A DNA stretch of 64,000 nucleotides from Flavobacterium rivuli WB 3.3-2 = DSM 21788 (GTDB lineage Bacteria > Bacteroidota > Bacteroidia > Flavobacteriales > Flavobacteriaceae): positions 248,001-312,000 of the forward strand of contig NZ_KB899970.1 in the NCBI RefSeq assembly GCF_000378485.1, written 5' to 3'. The notes below the pieces were generated by a model. The model saw nothing but the letters and a program-made list of their open reading frames with translations. It did no database searches and was not told the origin of the DNA. Of this stretch, positions 37,988-45,444 are shown in pieces (position 1 is the first letter of the stretch; each line of letters starts with the position of its first letter). The translations under genes were made by a program, and so were the position numbers.

Positions 37988-38677
37988 ATGGTAAAAAAAA
38001 CATACTTAACGGTAACGGCACATCCAGATGATGAGATTTTAGGTTTTGGAGCCAGTGCTTTTACGTTGTCTCAGCAAGGGCATACTGTTTATAATTGTAT
38101 ACTATCCGGCAATGCAGAAGCAAGATTACACAGGCCGGAAGATAAAGTGCTGTATGAAAATACCTGTACGGCACAACAAATAGTAGGGGCACAGCCACCG
38201 GTATTGGGTAGTTTTCCTAACATAAAATTTAATACAATACCTCATATAGAGTTGGTACAGTTTATAGAGGCGGTAATTAAACAGGTACAGCCTGACTATA
38301 TTTTTACGCATCACCCGTCAGACCTTAATGATGATCACCTGCATACATCAAGGGCATGCCAGGCGGCGGCAAGGCTTTTTCAGCGTCAATCAAATATAAA
38401 ACCATTACAGGGATTGTATTTTATGGAGATACCTTCTTCTACAGATTGGGCTTTTCCGTCTAATAATGCCCCTTTTCAGCCAAATACTTTTATAGAAGTG
38501 GGCGAGGCAGGTGTTGCAAAAAAAATAAAGGCACTATCTGCTTACAAGGGTGTAATGAGAGAATATCCGCACCCCAGGTCGGTTCAGGTTTTACAGGGGC
38601 TTGCAGCTCTTAGGGGTGGGCAGTCAGGATTGTTATATGCCGAAGCATTTCAGGCAGCATTTCAAATATTAAAGTAA
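37988..38677 (+). CDS. PIG-L/LmbE-family N-deacetylase
   Basis: A 229-residue zinc hydrolase of the LmbE fold. It has the metal and catalytic motif TAHPDDEILGFGAS (residues 8-21) and the second metal site HHPSDLNDDHLHTSRA near residue 117. All expected His and Asp residues are present. Such enzymes remove acetyl groups from N-acetylamino sugars. Its stop codon overlaps the ATG of the formyltransferase gene by one base, which implies they act together: deacetylation followed by another N-acylation is the simplest reading. Confidence 0.87.
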   Translation: MVKKTYLTVTAHPDDEILGFGASAFTLSQQGHTVYNCILSGNAEARLHRPEDKVLYENTCTAQQIVGAQPPVLGSFPNIKFNTIPHIELVQFIEAVIKQVQPDYIFTHHPSDLNDDHLHTSRACQAAARLFQRQSNIKPLQGLYFMEIPSSTDWAFPSNNAPFQPNTFIEVGEAGVAKKIKALSAYKGVMREYPHPRSVQVLQGLAALRGGQSGLLYAEAFQAAFQILK

Positions 38678-39513
38678 TGAATTTTGCATTTGTAACCTGT
38701 GTTCAGATAGGCTTAAGCTGTATGGAAGAGCTATATGCGGTTAATGGTACCCTTAAGCTTATAATTACCCTGCACGACGAGAAAGCTAAAAATAAATCAG
38801 GGCGCATATATGTAGACGATTTTGCAGAGTTGCACAGTATTCCTGTAATTAAGGTTAATCATATTAACGATGTTGCTGCTGTACAGGCAATAAAAGAGTA
38901 TGCTATAGATTGGCTTTTTATAATAGGTTGGTCGCAAATAGCATCTTTAGAGGTTATAAATGCACCAAAATATGGAGCTATAGGGGCGCATCCTACGCTG
39001 TTGCCGCAAGGCAGGGGAAGGGCTGCCATTCCGTGGGCTATTATTAAGGGGCTTGATAAAACCGGGGTTACTTTTTTTAAGCTTGATGAAAATGTTGATA
39101 CAGGTTTAATACTTGCACAGCAGGAAATACCTTTATCTGCTACAGAAACGGCTACCGTTTTGTATGAAAAAGTAAATGATGCCCATAAAGAATTAATAAG
39201 TAAGCTTTATTTTGATTTAAAGTCAGGTAACGCAAAAGGTATTGTTCAGGATGAAAGCTTGGCTACCTATTGGGAAGGCCGTACTCCTAAAGATGGCGAG
39301 ATAACATTAGATATGGATGTATATCAAGCAGACAGGTTAGTGCGGGCTACTACTAAGCCGTATCCTGGGGCTTATGTTGTAGATAAAGCAAAAAAAATAA
39401 TTATTTGGGAGGGGCTTGCAAGTATTCGTAAACAAATGTTGCCTAATACCTTGGAATTAATACTTACCGGCGGATATTATTATGCTACCAACTTTGAAAT
39501 TTTTGATAATTAA
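38677..39513 (+). CDS. formyltransferase-family protein (sugar N-formyltransferase candidate)
   Basis: A 278-residue protein with the formyltransferase core AIGAHPTLLPQGRGRAAIPW near residues 104-123 and the loop aspartate in DENVDTGLILAQQ. A C-terminal domain (YWEGRTPKDGEI) like that of ArnA/Fmt-type enzymes follows. The catalytic His and Asp are present, but the usual Asn two residues before the His is Gly (GAH instead of NxH). It may formylate an amino sugar from 10-formyl-tetrahydrofolate; the changed residue leaves this open. It is translationally coupled to the deacetylase. Confidence 0.8.
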   Translation: MNFAFVTCVQIGLSCMEELYAVNGTLKLIITLHDEKAKNKSGRIYVDDFAELHSIPVIKVNHINDVAAVQAIKEYAIDWLFIIGWSQIASLEVINAPKYGAIGAHPTLLPQGRGRAAIPWAIIKGLDKTGVTFFKLDENVDTGLILAQQEIPLSATETATVLYEKVNDAHKELISKLYFDLKSGNAKGIVQDESLATYWEGRTPKDGEITLDMDVYQADRLVRATTKPYPGAYVVDKAKKIIIWEGLASIRKQMLPNTLELILTGGYYYATNFEIFDN

Positions 39514-39518
39514 GCCAC

Positions 39519-40082
39519 ATGGCAAAAAGATTGTTTGATATAGTGGTATCGTTGTTTTCCATGTTACTATTTGGGTGGGTAATAGCCTTGTTCTATATAT
39601 GGGCAAGCATAGATACAGCCCAAAACGGAATGTTTATTCAAATGCGTGTAGGGCAATATGGTAAGCTGTTTAAAATTTATAAATTAAAAACCATGACGCG
39701 CGACACCGAAGGGAAAAGTAAAATATCTGCCTTAGGGCGGTTTTTAAGAAAATATAAGGTAGACGAACTTCCACAGCTATATAATATTTTGAAAGGCGAT
39801 ATGAGCTTTGTGGGCCCCAGGCCGGATATACCGGGATATTATGATAAATTAACGGGAGAGGAGCGGCAATTGCTTAACCTGAAACCGGGGCTTACCGGGC
39901 CGGCAAACATAAAATACTGGAACGAAGAGCAATTATTACTCCTGCAGCCAAACCCGGATAAATATAATGATGATGTGCTGTTTCCGGATAAGGTAAAAAT
40001 CAATATGCAGTATATGGCAGAACGTACATTTTGGTTTGATATCAAAATTATAATATATACGCTGTTGAGAAAAAATCTTTAA
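39519..40082 (+). CDS. monotopic phosphoglycosyl transferase, PglC-like
   Basis: A 187-residue initiating sugar transferase with one N-terminal re-entrant hydrophobic helix (RLFDIVVSLFSMLLFGWV), IYKLKTMTRDT, the catalytic DE dyad in YKVDELPQLYNILKGDMS and VGPRPDIPG. The length equals that of PglC-type enzymes, which transfer phospho-diNAcBac or related 4-amino sugars to undecaprenyl phosphate. It ends the aminotransferase-deacetylase-formyltransferase module, so its donor is probably the sugar they make. Confidence 0.9.
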   Translation: MAKRLFDIVVSLFSMLLFGWVIALFYIWASIDTAQNGMFIQMRVGQYGKLFKIYKLKTMTRDTEGKSKISALGRFLRKYKVDELPQLYNILKGDMSFVGPRPDIPGYYDKLTGEERQLLNLKPGLTGPANIKYWNEEQLLLLQPNPDKYNDDVLFPDKVKINMQYMAERTFWFDIKIIIYTLLRKNL

Positions 40083-40210
40083 ATGTTAAATTAATATTAT
40101 AACAGATTTGTATTGTAAAAAAGAAACAAAGTAATGTTTCGTTATATTGATATTTACTTTTTTTGAATATGTAAATTATAATTTTGCGGATAATTCACGA
40201 TTTTTAATTT

Positions 40211-40218
40211 TACCTTTG
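40211..40218 (+). promoter_or_regulatory. -7 element upstream of cmk
   Basis: TACCTTTG matches TAnnTTTG and lies 48 bases before the cmk start. A second match, TAATTTTG, is at 40179-40186. Neither has a TTG at the ideal distance. A promoter here would separate cmk and the following genes from the module upstream. Confidence 0.35.
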
Positions 40219-40265
40219 ATGCTTATAGTCATGCTTAAATTATTACTGTTACAATATTAAAAGAT

Positions 40266-40952
40266 TTGGATAAAAAGATAACCATCGCGATAGACGGTTT
40301 TTCGTCGACAGGTAAAAGTACGCTAGCTAAGCAACTTGCAAAAAAACTTAACTACATTTATGTAGATACCGGTGCAATGTATCGTGCGGTAACATTGTAT
40401 GCATTACAAAATGGCTTTGTTACAAAAGGGCATGTAAATGAACATGCACTCATAGCGAATTTGCCTAATGTTACCCTTAAGTTCTTTTTTAATACGAACC
40501 TTGCTCATAGCGAAGTTTATTTAAATGGGGTTAATGTTGAAGGACACATACGAACAATGGAAATTTCTAATCTTGTAAGTAAAATAGCCACTATTCATGA
40601 CGTGAGGCTAAAACTTGTAGAACAACAGCGTTTTATGGGTAAAGATAAGGGGGTTGTTATGGATGGCCGGGACATAGGCACGGTTGTATTTCCTGATGCA
40701 GAGCTTAAACTTTTCATGACATCTGGTGCTAATGTTAGGGCGCAACGCCGCTATGACGAACTGCTTGCGCAGGGACATGATGTAACATATAACGAGGTGC
40801 TTAAAAATATCGAAGAGCGTGATGATATAGATACACACAGGGAAGACTCTCCCTTAAGAAAGGCAGATGATGCAATAGAGATTGACAATTCTGACCTTAC
40901 CATCGAAGAGCAATTTGACAAAATTTTGCAATTGGTAAAAAAAGTGCTTTAG
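40266..40952 (+). CDS. cmk: cytidylate kinase
   Basis: A 228-residue NMP kinase with the P-loop DGFSSTGKSTLAKQLA (residues 10-25), YVDTGAMYRAVTLYAL, MDGRDIGTVVFPDA and IEERDDIDTHREDSPL. It phosphorylates CMP and dCMP. It is a single-copy housekeeping gene in most bacteria, yet it lies deep inside the polysaccharide locus. It starts with TTG after a 183-base gap holding two -7-like elements. Product and length are ordinary. Confidence 0.94.
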   Translation: MDKKITIAIDGFSSTGKSTLAKQLAKKLNYIYVDTGAMYRAVTLYALQNGFVTKGHVNEHALIANLPNVTLKFFFNTNLAHSEVYLNGVNVEGHIRTMEISNLVSKIATIHDVRLKLVEQQRFMGKDKGVVMDGRDIGTVVFPDAELKLFMTSGANVRAQRRYDELLAQGHDVTYNEVLKNIEERDDIDTHREDSPLRKADDAIEIDNSDLTIEEQFDKILQLVKKVL

Positions 40953-40998
40953 CTGCAGTATTATTTGGTTTTTTAGAGCAGTTAAATTTAATAAAAAG

Positions 40999-42123
40999 AT
41001 GAAGCAGGTTAATTATCAATTAGAAGACTTATTAGACAGGAAACCAATATTGCTTGATAGTCAATCTATATCAGCGCAGTTAAAAGATAAAGTAGTTCTT
41101 ATTACAGGGGCTGCAGGGTCTATTGGCAGCGAAATAGTAAGACAGGTAATTGATTTTTCTCCTAAATGTGTTATAATGCTCGATCAGGCAGAAACACCAT
41201 TATATCTGCTTGAATTAGAGGTAGGTGTAATGATGCCTAATGCGAGGTTTTATTCTGAAATTGCAGATGTAAAAGATAAAAATGCTGTAAATGAGGTTTT
41301 TAAAAAGTACAGGCCTAATGTTGTGTACCATGCGGCGGCTTACAAGCATGTGCAAATGATGGAAAAAAATCCGTCTCAGGCAATTATGGTTAATGTATTA
41401 GGTACAAAAAATGTAGCCGATTGTGCTAATCTTTATAATGTAGATACTTTTGTGCTGATATCTACAGATAAGGCTGTTAACCCGGGAAGTATTATGGGAG
41501 CCAGCAAGCTTGTCGCCGAAAAATATGTACAGGCACTACATGAAAAACTTGTACACCAGGAAAAAGAGAGTGCAACAAAGTATCTTATTACGCGTTTTGG
41601 TAATGTTTTAGGTTCTAACGGATCTGTTGTGCCTGTTTTTGCAAAACAAATACAGGACGGAGGCCCTGTTACAGTTACACATCCTGATATTACACGCTTT
41701 TTTATGACTATTAAAGAGGCATGCCAGTTAGTGCTTGAAGCAGGTGCAATGGGCAAAGGTGGCGAAATTTACATTTTTGATATGGGTAAGCAGGTAAAAA
41801 TTATAGATTTAGCCTTAAAGATGATTCGTATGGCGGGTCTTGAGCCTGATAAGGATATTAAAATTAAATATGTAGGATTACGTCCCGGAGAGAAGTTGTA
41901 TGAAGAGCTGGTTACAGATACATCTAAGATGTTGCCTACGCACAACGATAATATAATGATTAGCAGAGAAGAACCGCAAGATTATGATGTTATTAATGTT
42001 AGTATTAATAAAATGATAACCCTTGCGCAACAATTTAATGTTTTTGAAGCTGTGGCCGAAATGAAGAAAATTGTTCCGGAATTTATAAGCCTTAATTCTG
42101 AGTTTAAAGGGTTAGAATTATAA
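40999..42123 (+). CDS. UDP-N-acetylglucosamine 4,6-dehydratase catalytic domain, WbpM/PglF type (no membrane domain)
   Basis: A 374-residue SDR equal to the C-terminal half of the CapD/WbpM/PglF proteins. The NAD-binding motif is TGAAGSIGSEIVRQV near residue 36. The catalytic region STDKAVNPGSIMGASK has Met in place of Tyr (the Ser-Met-Lys triad of WbpM), and FGNVLGSNGSVVP follows. Full-length relatives of about 600 residues carry four N-terminal helices and a second Rossmann domain. Here those are absent, with no remnant in the 46 upstream bases. It should make UDP-2-acetamido-4-keto-2,4,6-trideoxyglucose, the substrate expected by a PglE-like aminotransferase. Confidence 0.86.
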   Translation: MKQVNYQLEDLLDRKPILLDSQSISAQLKDKVVLITGAAGSIGSEIVRQVIDFSPKCVIMLDQAETPLYLLELEVGVMMPNARFYSEIADVKDKNAVNEVFKKYRPNVVYHAAAYKHVQMMEKNPSQAIMVNVLGTKNVADCANLYNVDTFVLISTDKAVNPGSIMGASKLVAEKYVQALHEKLVHQEKESATKYLITRFGNVLGSNGSVVPVFAKQIQDGGPVTVTHPDITRFFMTIKEACQLVLEAGAMGKGGEIYIFDMGKQVKIIDLALKMIRMAGLEPDKDIKIKYVGLRPGEKLYEELVTDTSKMLPTHNDNIMISREEPQDYDVINVSINKMITLAQQFNVFEAVAEMKKIVPEFISLNSEFKGLEL

Positions 42124-42178
42124 GGTTTTTAGGGTTTACAATAATTATATTTTATAATATTTATTAAATTTAAAAAAT

Positions 42179-42186
42179 TATATTTG
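42179..42186 (+). promoter_or_regulatory. -7 element of the wza-wzc promoter
   Basis: TATATTTG lies 66 bases before the wza start, in a gap rich in A and T. No TTG is seen at -33. The same octamer serves the promoters at 3913 and 14027. Confidence 0.4.
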
Positions 42187-42251
42187 CGCATATTTAGTGC
42201 AAATTAATTTCAAATAGGAAAAAGTTTTAATATTAATGATCACATATTACT

Positions 42252-43013
42252 ATGATTAAAAAAATTACCGTATTGTTTTTAATTGCAATAGCGCTTACCT
42301 CTTGTGTTTCCAGAAAAAAAATAGTTTATTTTCAAAATGTTTCTTCATTATCTGATAATAACTACGAACCAAAAGTGCAGCCGGATGACGAGGTGCTAAT
42401 AATAGTAAACGTAACTTCTCCAAATGAGGCTCTTGCAGCTCCTTTTAATCAATCTTCAGTAGTGAACTTAACTCCAGGAGCAGGTGCGGGACAATCAGGT
42501 GAAGGAAGGACATATCGTGTTGATAAAGATGGTTTTATACAGCTTCCACTTGTTGGGTCTATAAAGTTAGGCGGGCTATCAAGACAACAGGCTTTAGAAG
42601 AATTAAATAAAGAAGTTAAAAAGTACATTTCTAATCCTATTATTACATTAAGGGTTACGAATTTTAAATTTACAGTTTTAGGCGAAGTAAAATTGCCGGG
42701 TACCTATACCTATCCGGGTGAGAGGCTAACGCTTCCTGAAGCACTGGGCCTGGCTGGAGATCTCACTGTTTACGGAAAGAGAAACAATGTTTTGGTAATA
42801 AGGGATTTGTCAGGTAAAAAAACATATAATTATATAGATTTAACTAAAGTAGACTTTATGCAGTCTGAGTTCTATTATTTATCTCAAAATGATTTAATTT
42901 ATATAGAACCTAACAAAACAGCCGTAAATTCTTCTGCAACAGGCCGTGACCTTACAATAGCTATTTCGTCACTATCAGTAATAATTGCCATAATTTCCAT
43001 TATAACAAGATAA
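42252..43013 (+). CDS. wza: polysaccharide export lipoprotein, Wza-like
   Basis: A 253-residue outer-membrane export protein. A lipoprotein signal peptide ends in LTSC (cysteine at residue 18). The Poly_export domain (VQPDDEVLIIVNVTSPNEA) and SLBB-like domains (YRVDKDGFIQLPLVGSIKLG; FTVLGEVKLPGTYTYPG) follow. A C-terminal hydrophobic segment (LTIAISSLSVIIAIISI) would cross the outer membrane. Shorter than E. coli Wza, as is usual in Bacteroidota. It forms the exit channel with the Wzc kinase 3 bases downstream. Confidence 0.92.
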   Translation: MIKKITVLFLIAIALTSCVSRKKIVYFQNVSSLSDNNYEPKVQPDDEVLIIVNVTSPNEALAAPFNQSSVVNLTPGAGAGQSGEGRTYRVDKDGFIQLPLVGSIKLGGLSRQQALEELNKEVKKYISNPIITLRVTNFKFTVLGEVKLPGTYTYPGERLTLPEALGLAGDLTVYGKRNNVLVIRDLSGKKTYNYIDLTKVDFMQSEFYYLSQNDLIYIEPNKTAVNSSATGRDLTIAISSLSVIIAIISIITR

Positions 43014-43016
43014 AAC

Positions 43017-45392
43017 ATGAATTTAAAAAATACAGAACCTGAATTTGCTGAACCTAAAAAAGTTAATTATAAGGCTATTATTGGGCAATACTTATATTAT
43101 TGGAAATGGTTTTTGGTAAGCGGTTCATTTTTTTTATTAATTGCATTTGTTTATTTAAGATATGTGTCTCCAATGTACAACATATCGGCAACAATATTAA
43201 TCAAAGATGATAAAAAGGGTGGAATTGCTTCAGAGCTTACTGCCTTTGGAGAACTGGGAATTGTAAAGGGAGCAAAGAGCAACATTAATAATGAAATGCA
43301 GCTACTCCGCACTCGTTCTTTAGCAAAAAAAACAGTTGAACAGTTAAAATTAAATATTAGTTATTTTCAGGAAGGTAGGGTAAATCCTGTCGAGATTTAT
43401 AATGATGTGCCTATCAGGGCCAGTTTCTATAATACTGAAGAGGGTTTTTACAACCAGTCGATGTCGTTTGTTATTAGCTTGCTGTCTCCTAACCAATTTG
43501 AGCTTTCAGATATGAATGAAAAGCTTCTTGGGGTATATAAATTTGGACAGCCGGTAAAGGTTAGTAAAGGTACAATGGTTATAACCAATAATTTTTTTGG
43601 TAACAACAACTTTAAAAAGAACATATATATAGTTAATCTAAGGGATATTGAAAGTGTCGCTTCGGCCTACAAAGGTAAATTACTAATTGCACCCGTAGGT
43701 GAAGAAACGAGTATACTTACTGTATCTGTTATAGACCCTATTAAACAAAGGGGGGTAGATTATATTACTGCGGTTATCAAAAATTATAATCAGGATGCTA
43801 TTGATGATAAAAATGAGTTAGGTAATAAAACTGAAAAATTCATATCGGAAAGGTTAGATTCAATCAAAAAAGATTTGAATGGTGTAGAGTACGATTTAGA
43901 GAAGTTTAAGAGAACTAATAAAATTACAGATTTAGCAATAAATTCTGAAGCCTATGTTGGTATTTCCAATACTTATGCCGGTAATGCTGCTGATAACCAA
44001 ACAAAAATAGGCGTTGTTAACTTGATGCTGAATTATCTTAAAACTGCATCTTCAGATGATGTCATTCCTGTTAATATTGTACCTGAAGGAGATGCAACAT
44101 CTCTTGTTGAGGAATATAATAAATTAATTTTCACAAAATCTAAATATAAGGAAGATGGTACAGCGATACATCCGATAAGGATCAGTCTCGATCAGCAGAT
44201 AGAGGGTATGCGACAAAGTATTATTGCAAGTCTTAATAATATGAAGAGATCTCTCGAGCTTTCTCAAAAAGACATACAGCGCCAGGAAAATATATTTCAA
44301 GGTAAGATAGGTATGGTTCCTAAGCAGGAACGGGATGTTAGGGGAATTAACAGACAGCAGAACATTAAAGAGGCGCTCTATCTTTATCTGTTACAGAAAA
44401 AGGAAGAAAACTCTATCAATTTAGCTGTTACGGCGCCAAATTCTAAAATTATAGATGAGGCTTATGCTAACCCGGGACCGATATCGCCTAAGAAAAATGT
44501 TATTTATTTAGGGGCATTTATCTTTGGTTTGTTATTGCCCTTTGGCGTAATATATACTATAAACTTGCTGGATAGTAAAATACATGGTGCTGATGATCTG
44601 GCTGATTTATCATTGCCTTATTTGGGGGATGTTCCCCGTTCTGAAACTAATAGTGAATTAGTAAATACTCATAGCCGATCTGCAACTGCTGAGGCTTTAA
44701 GGATAATAAGGACTAATTTAGAATTTATGCTTTCGGGTGTGCCGGAAGGTATTGCGAAAACTATTTTTGTTACCTCTACAGTGCCTAAAGAAGGTAAGAC
44801 ATTTATATCTGCAAACTTAGCTGCAACGGTTGCTCTGGGGGGTAAAAGAGTACTACTTATGGCTATGGATATTAGAAATCCTAAATTAGACGAATATATT
44901 AATATTCCATCTAAAGGGCTTACTAATTATTTGTCTTCTCCAAATGCAAGTATTGAAGATTACATAATTAAGCATGAAGGATTTGAAAACTTTTATATTT
45001 TGCCTCCGGGATTAATACCGCCAAATCCTGCCGAGCTATTGATGAACAAGAAAGTTGACGATTTATTTACTAAATTAAAAAAGGAGTATGATTATATTGT
45101 TGTAGATACTGCTCCTGTTAGTTTAGTTACCGATACAATTATAATAGCTAAGAACGCTGATTGCTTTGTATATGTAACGCGTGATAATCATTTAGAAAAG
45201 AAAATGTTATCAATACCTGAAACACTTTACAGAGAAGGCAAATTACCTAACATGGCAATTTTGTTAAACGATACCGGTACTGATAAAGGTTATGGTTACG
45301 GATATGGCTATGGTTACGGATATGGCTATGGCTATGGACCTGACATAAAAAAACCAAAAACATGGAAAGAAAAACTTTTTAACAAAAAGTAA
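43017..45392 (+). CDS. wzc: polysaccharide co-polymerase and tyrosine autokinase, Wzc-like
   Basis: A 791-residue inner-membrane protein. The N-terminal Wzz domain lies between a first helix (residues 28-45) and a second (around 495-515), with long coiled-coil parts in the periplasm. The cytosolic BY-kinase domain has Walker A STVPKEGKTF near residue 585, Walker A' LLMAMDIRNPK and Walker B YIVVDTAPVS. The C-terminus carries about eight consecutive Tyr-Gly pairs, the likely autophosphorylation cluster, then a basic tail. It controls chain length and export with Wza, and is opposed by the phosphatase gene that converges on it. Confidence 0.94.
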   Translation: MNLKNTEPEFAEPKKVNYKAIIGQYLYYWKWFLVSGSFFLLIAFVYLRYVSPMYNISATILIKDDKKGGIASELTAFGELGIVKGAKSNINNEMQLLRTRSLAKKTVEQLKLNISYFQEGRVNPVEIYNDVPIRASFYNTEEGFYNQSMSFVISLLSPNQFELSDMNEKLLGVYKFGQPVKVSKGTMVITNNFFGNNNFKKNIYIVNLRDIESVASAYKGKLLIAPVGEETSILTVSVIDPIKQRGVDYITAVIKNYNQDAIDDKNELGNKTEKFISERLDSIKKDLNGVEYDLEKFKRTNKITDLAINSEAYVGISNTYAGNAADNQTKIGVVNLMLNYLKTASSDDVIPVNIVPEGDATSLVEEYNKLIFTKSKYKEDGTAIHPIRISLDQQIEGMRQSIIASLNNMKRSLELSQKDIQRQENIFQGKIGMVPKQERDVRGINRQQNIKEALYLYLLQKKEENSINLAVTAPNSKIIDEAYANPGPISPKKNVIYLGAFIFGLLLPFGVIYTINLLDSKIHGADDLADLSLPYLGDVPRSETNSELVNTHSRSATAEALRIIRTNLEFMLSGVPEGIAKTIFVTSTVPKEGKTFISANLAATVALGGKRVLLMAMDIRNPKLDEYINIPSKGLTNYLSSPNASIEDYIIKHEGFENFYILPPGLIPPNPAELLMNKKVDDLFTKLKKEYDYIVVDTAPVSLVTDTIIIAKNADCFVYVTRDNHLEKKMLSIPETLYREGKLPNMAILLNDTGTDKGYGYGYGYGYGYGYGYGPDIKKPKTWKEKLFNKK
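45288..45338 (+). repeat. Tyr-Gly coding tandem repeat at the wzc 3' end
   Basis: Two perfect copies of the 18-base unit ggttacggatatggctat occupy 45294-45311 and 45312-45329, flanked by partial units. They encode alternating Gly-Tyr. Copy number could vary by slippage without shifting the frame. Confidence 0.85.
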
Positions 45393-45407
45393 TTGCTTTA
45401 ACAACAA

Positions 45408-45444
45408 AAAAATTCCCTCTTTATAAACTAAAGAGGGAATTTTT
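45408..45444. terminator. bidirectional terminator between wzc and the phosphatase
   Basis: aaaaattccctcttta (45408-45423) pairs perfectly with taaagagggaattttt (45429-45444) around a 5-base loop, with A and T tracts on the two sides for both directions. It includes the stop codon and last codons of the minus-strand phosphatase gene. Confidence 0.85.

Noticed and set aside
45288-45338. Short tandem repeat considered as a CRISPR or VNTR outside genes
   Set aside because: It is in frame inside wzc and encodes the Tyr-Gly tail usual for this kinase family; there are no spacers.
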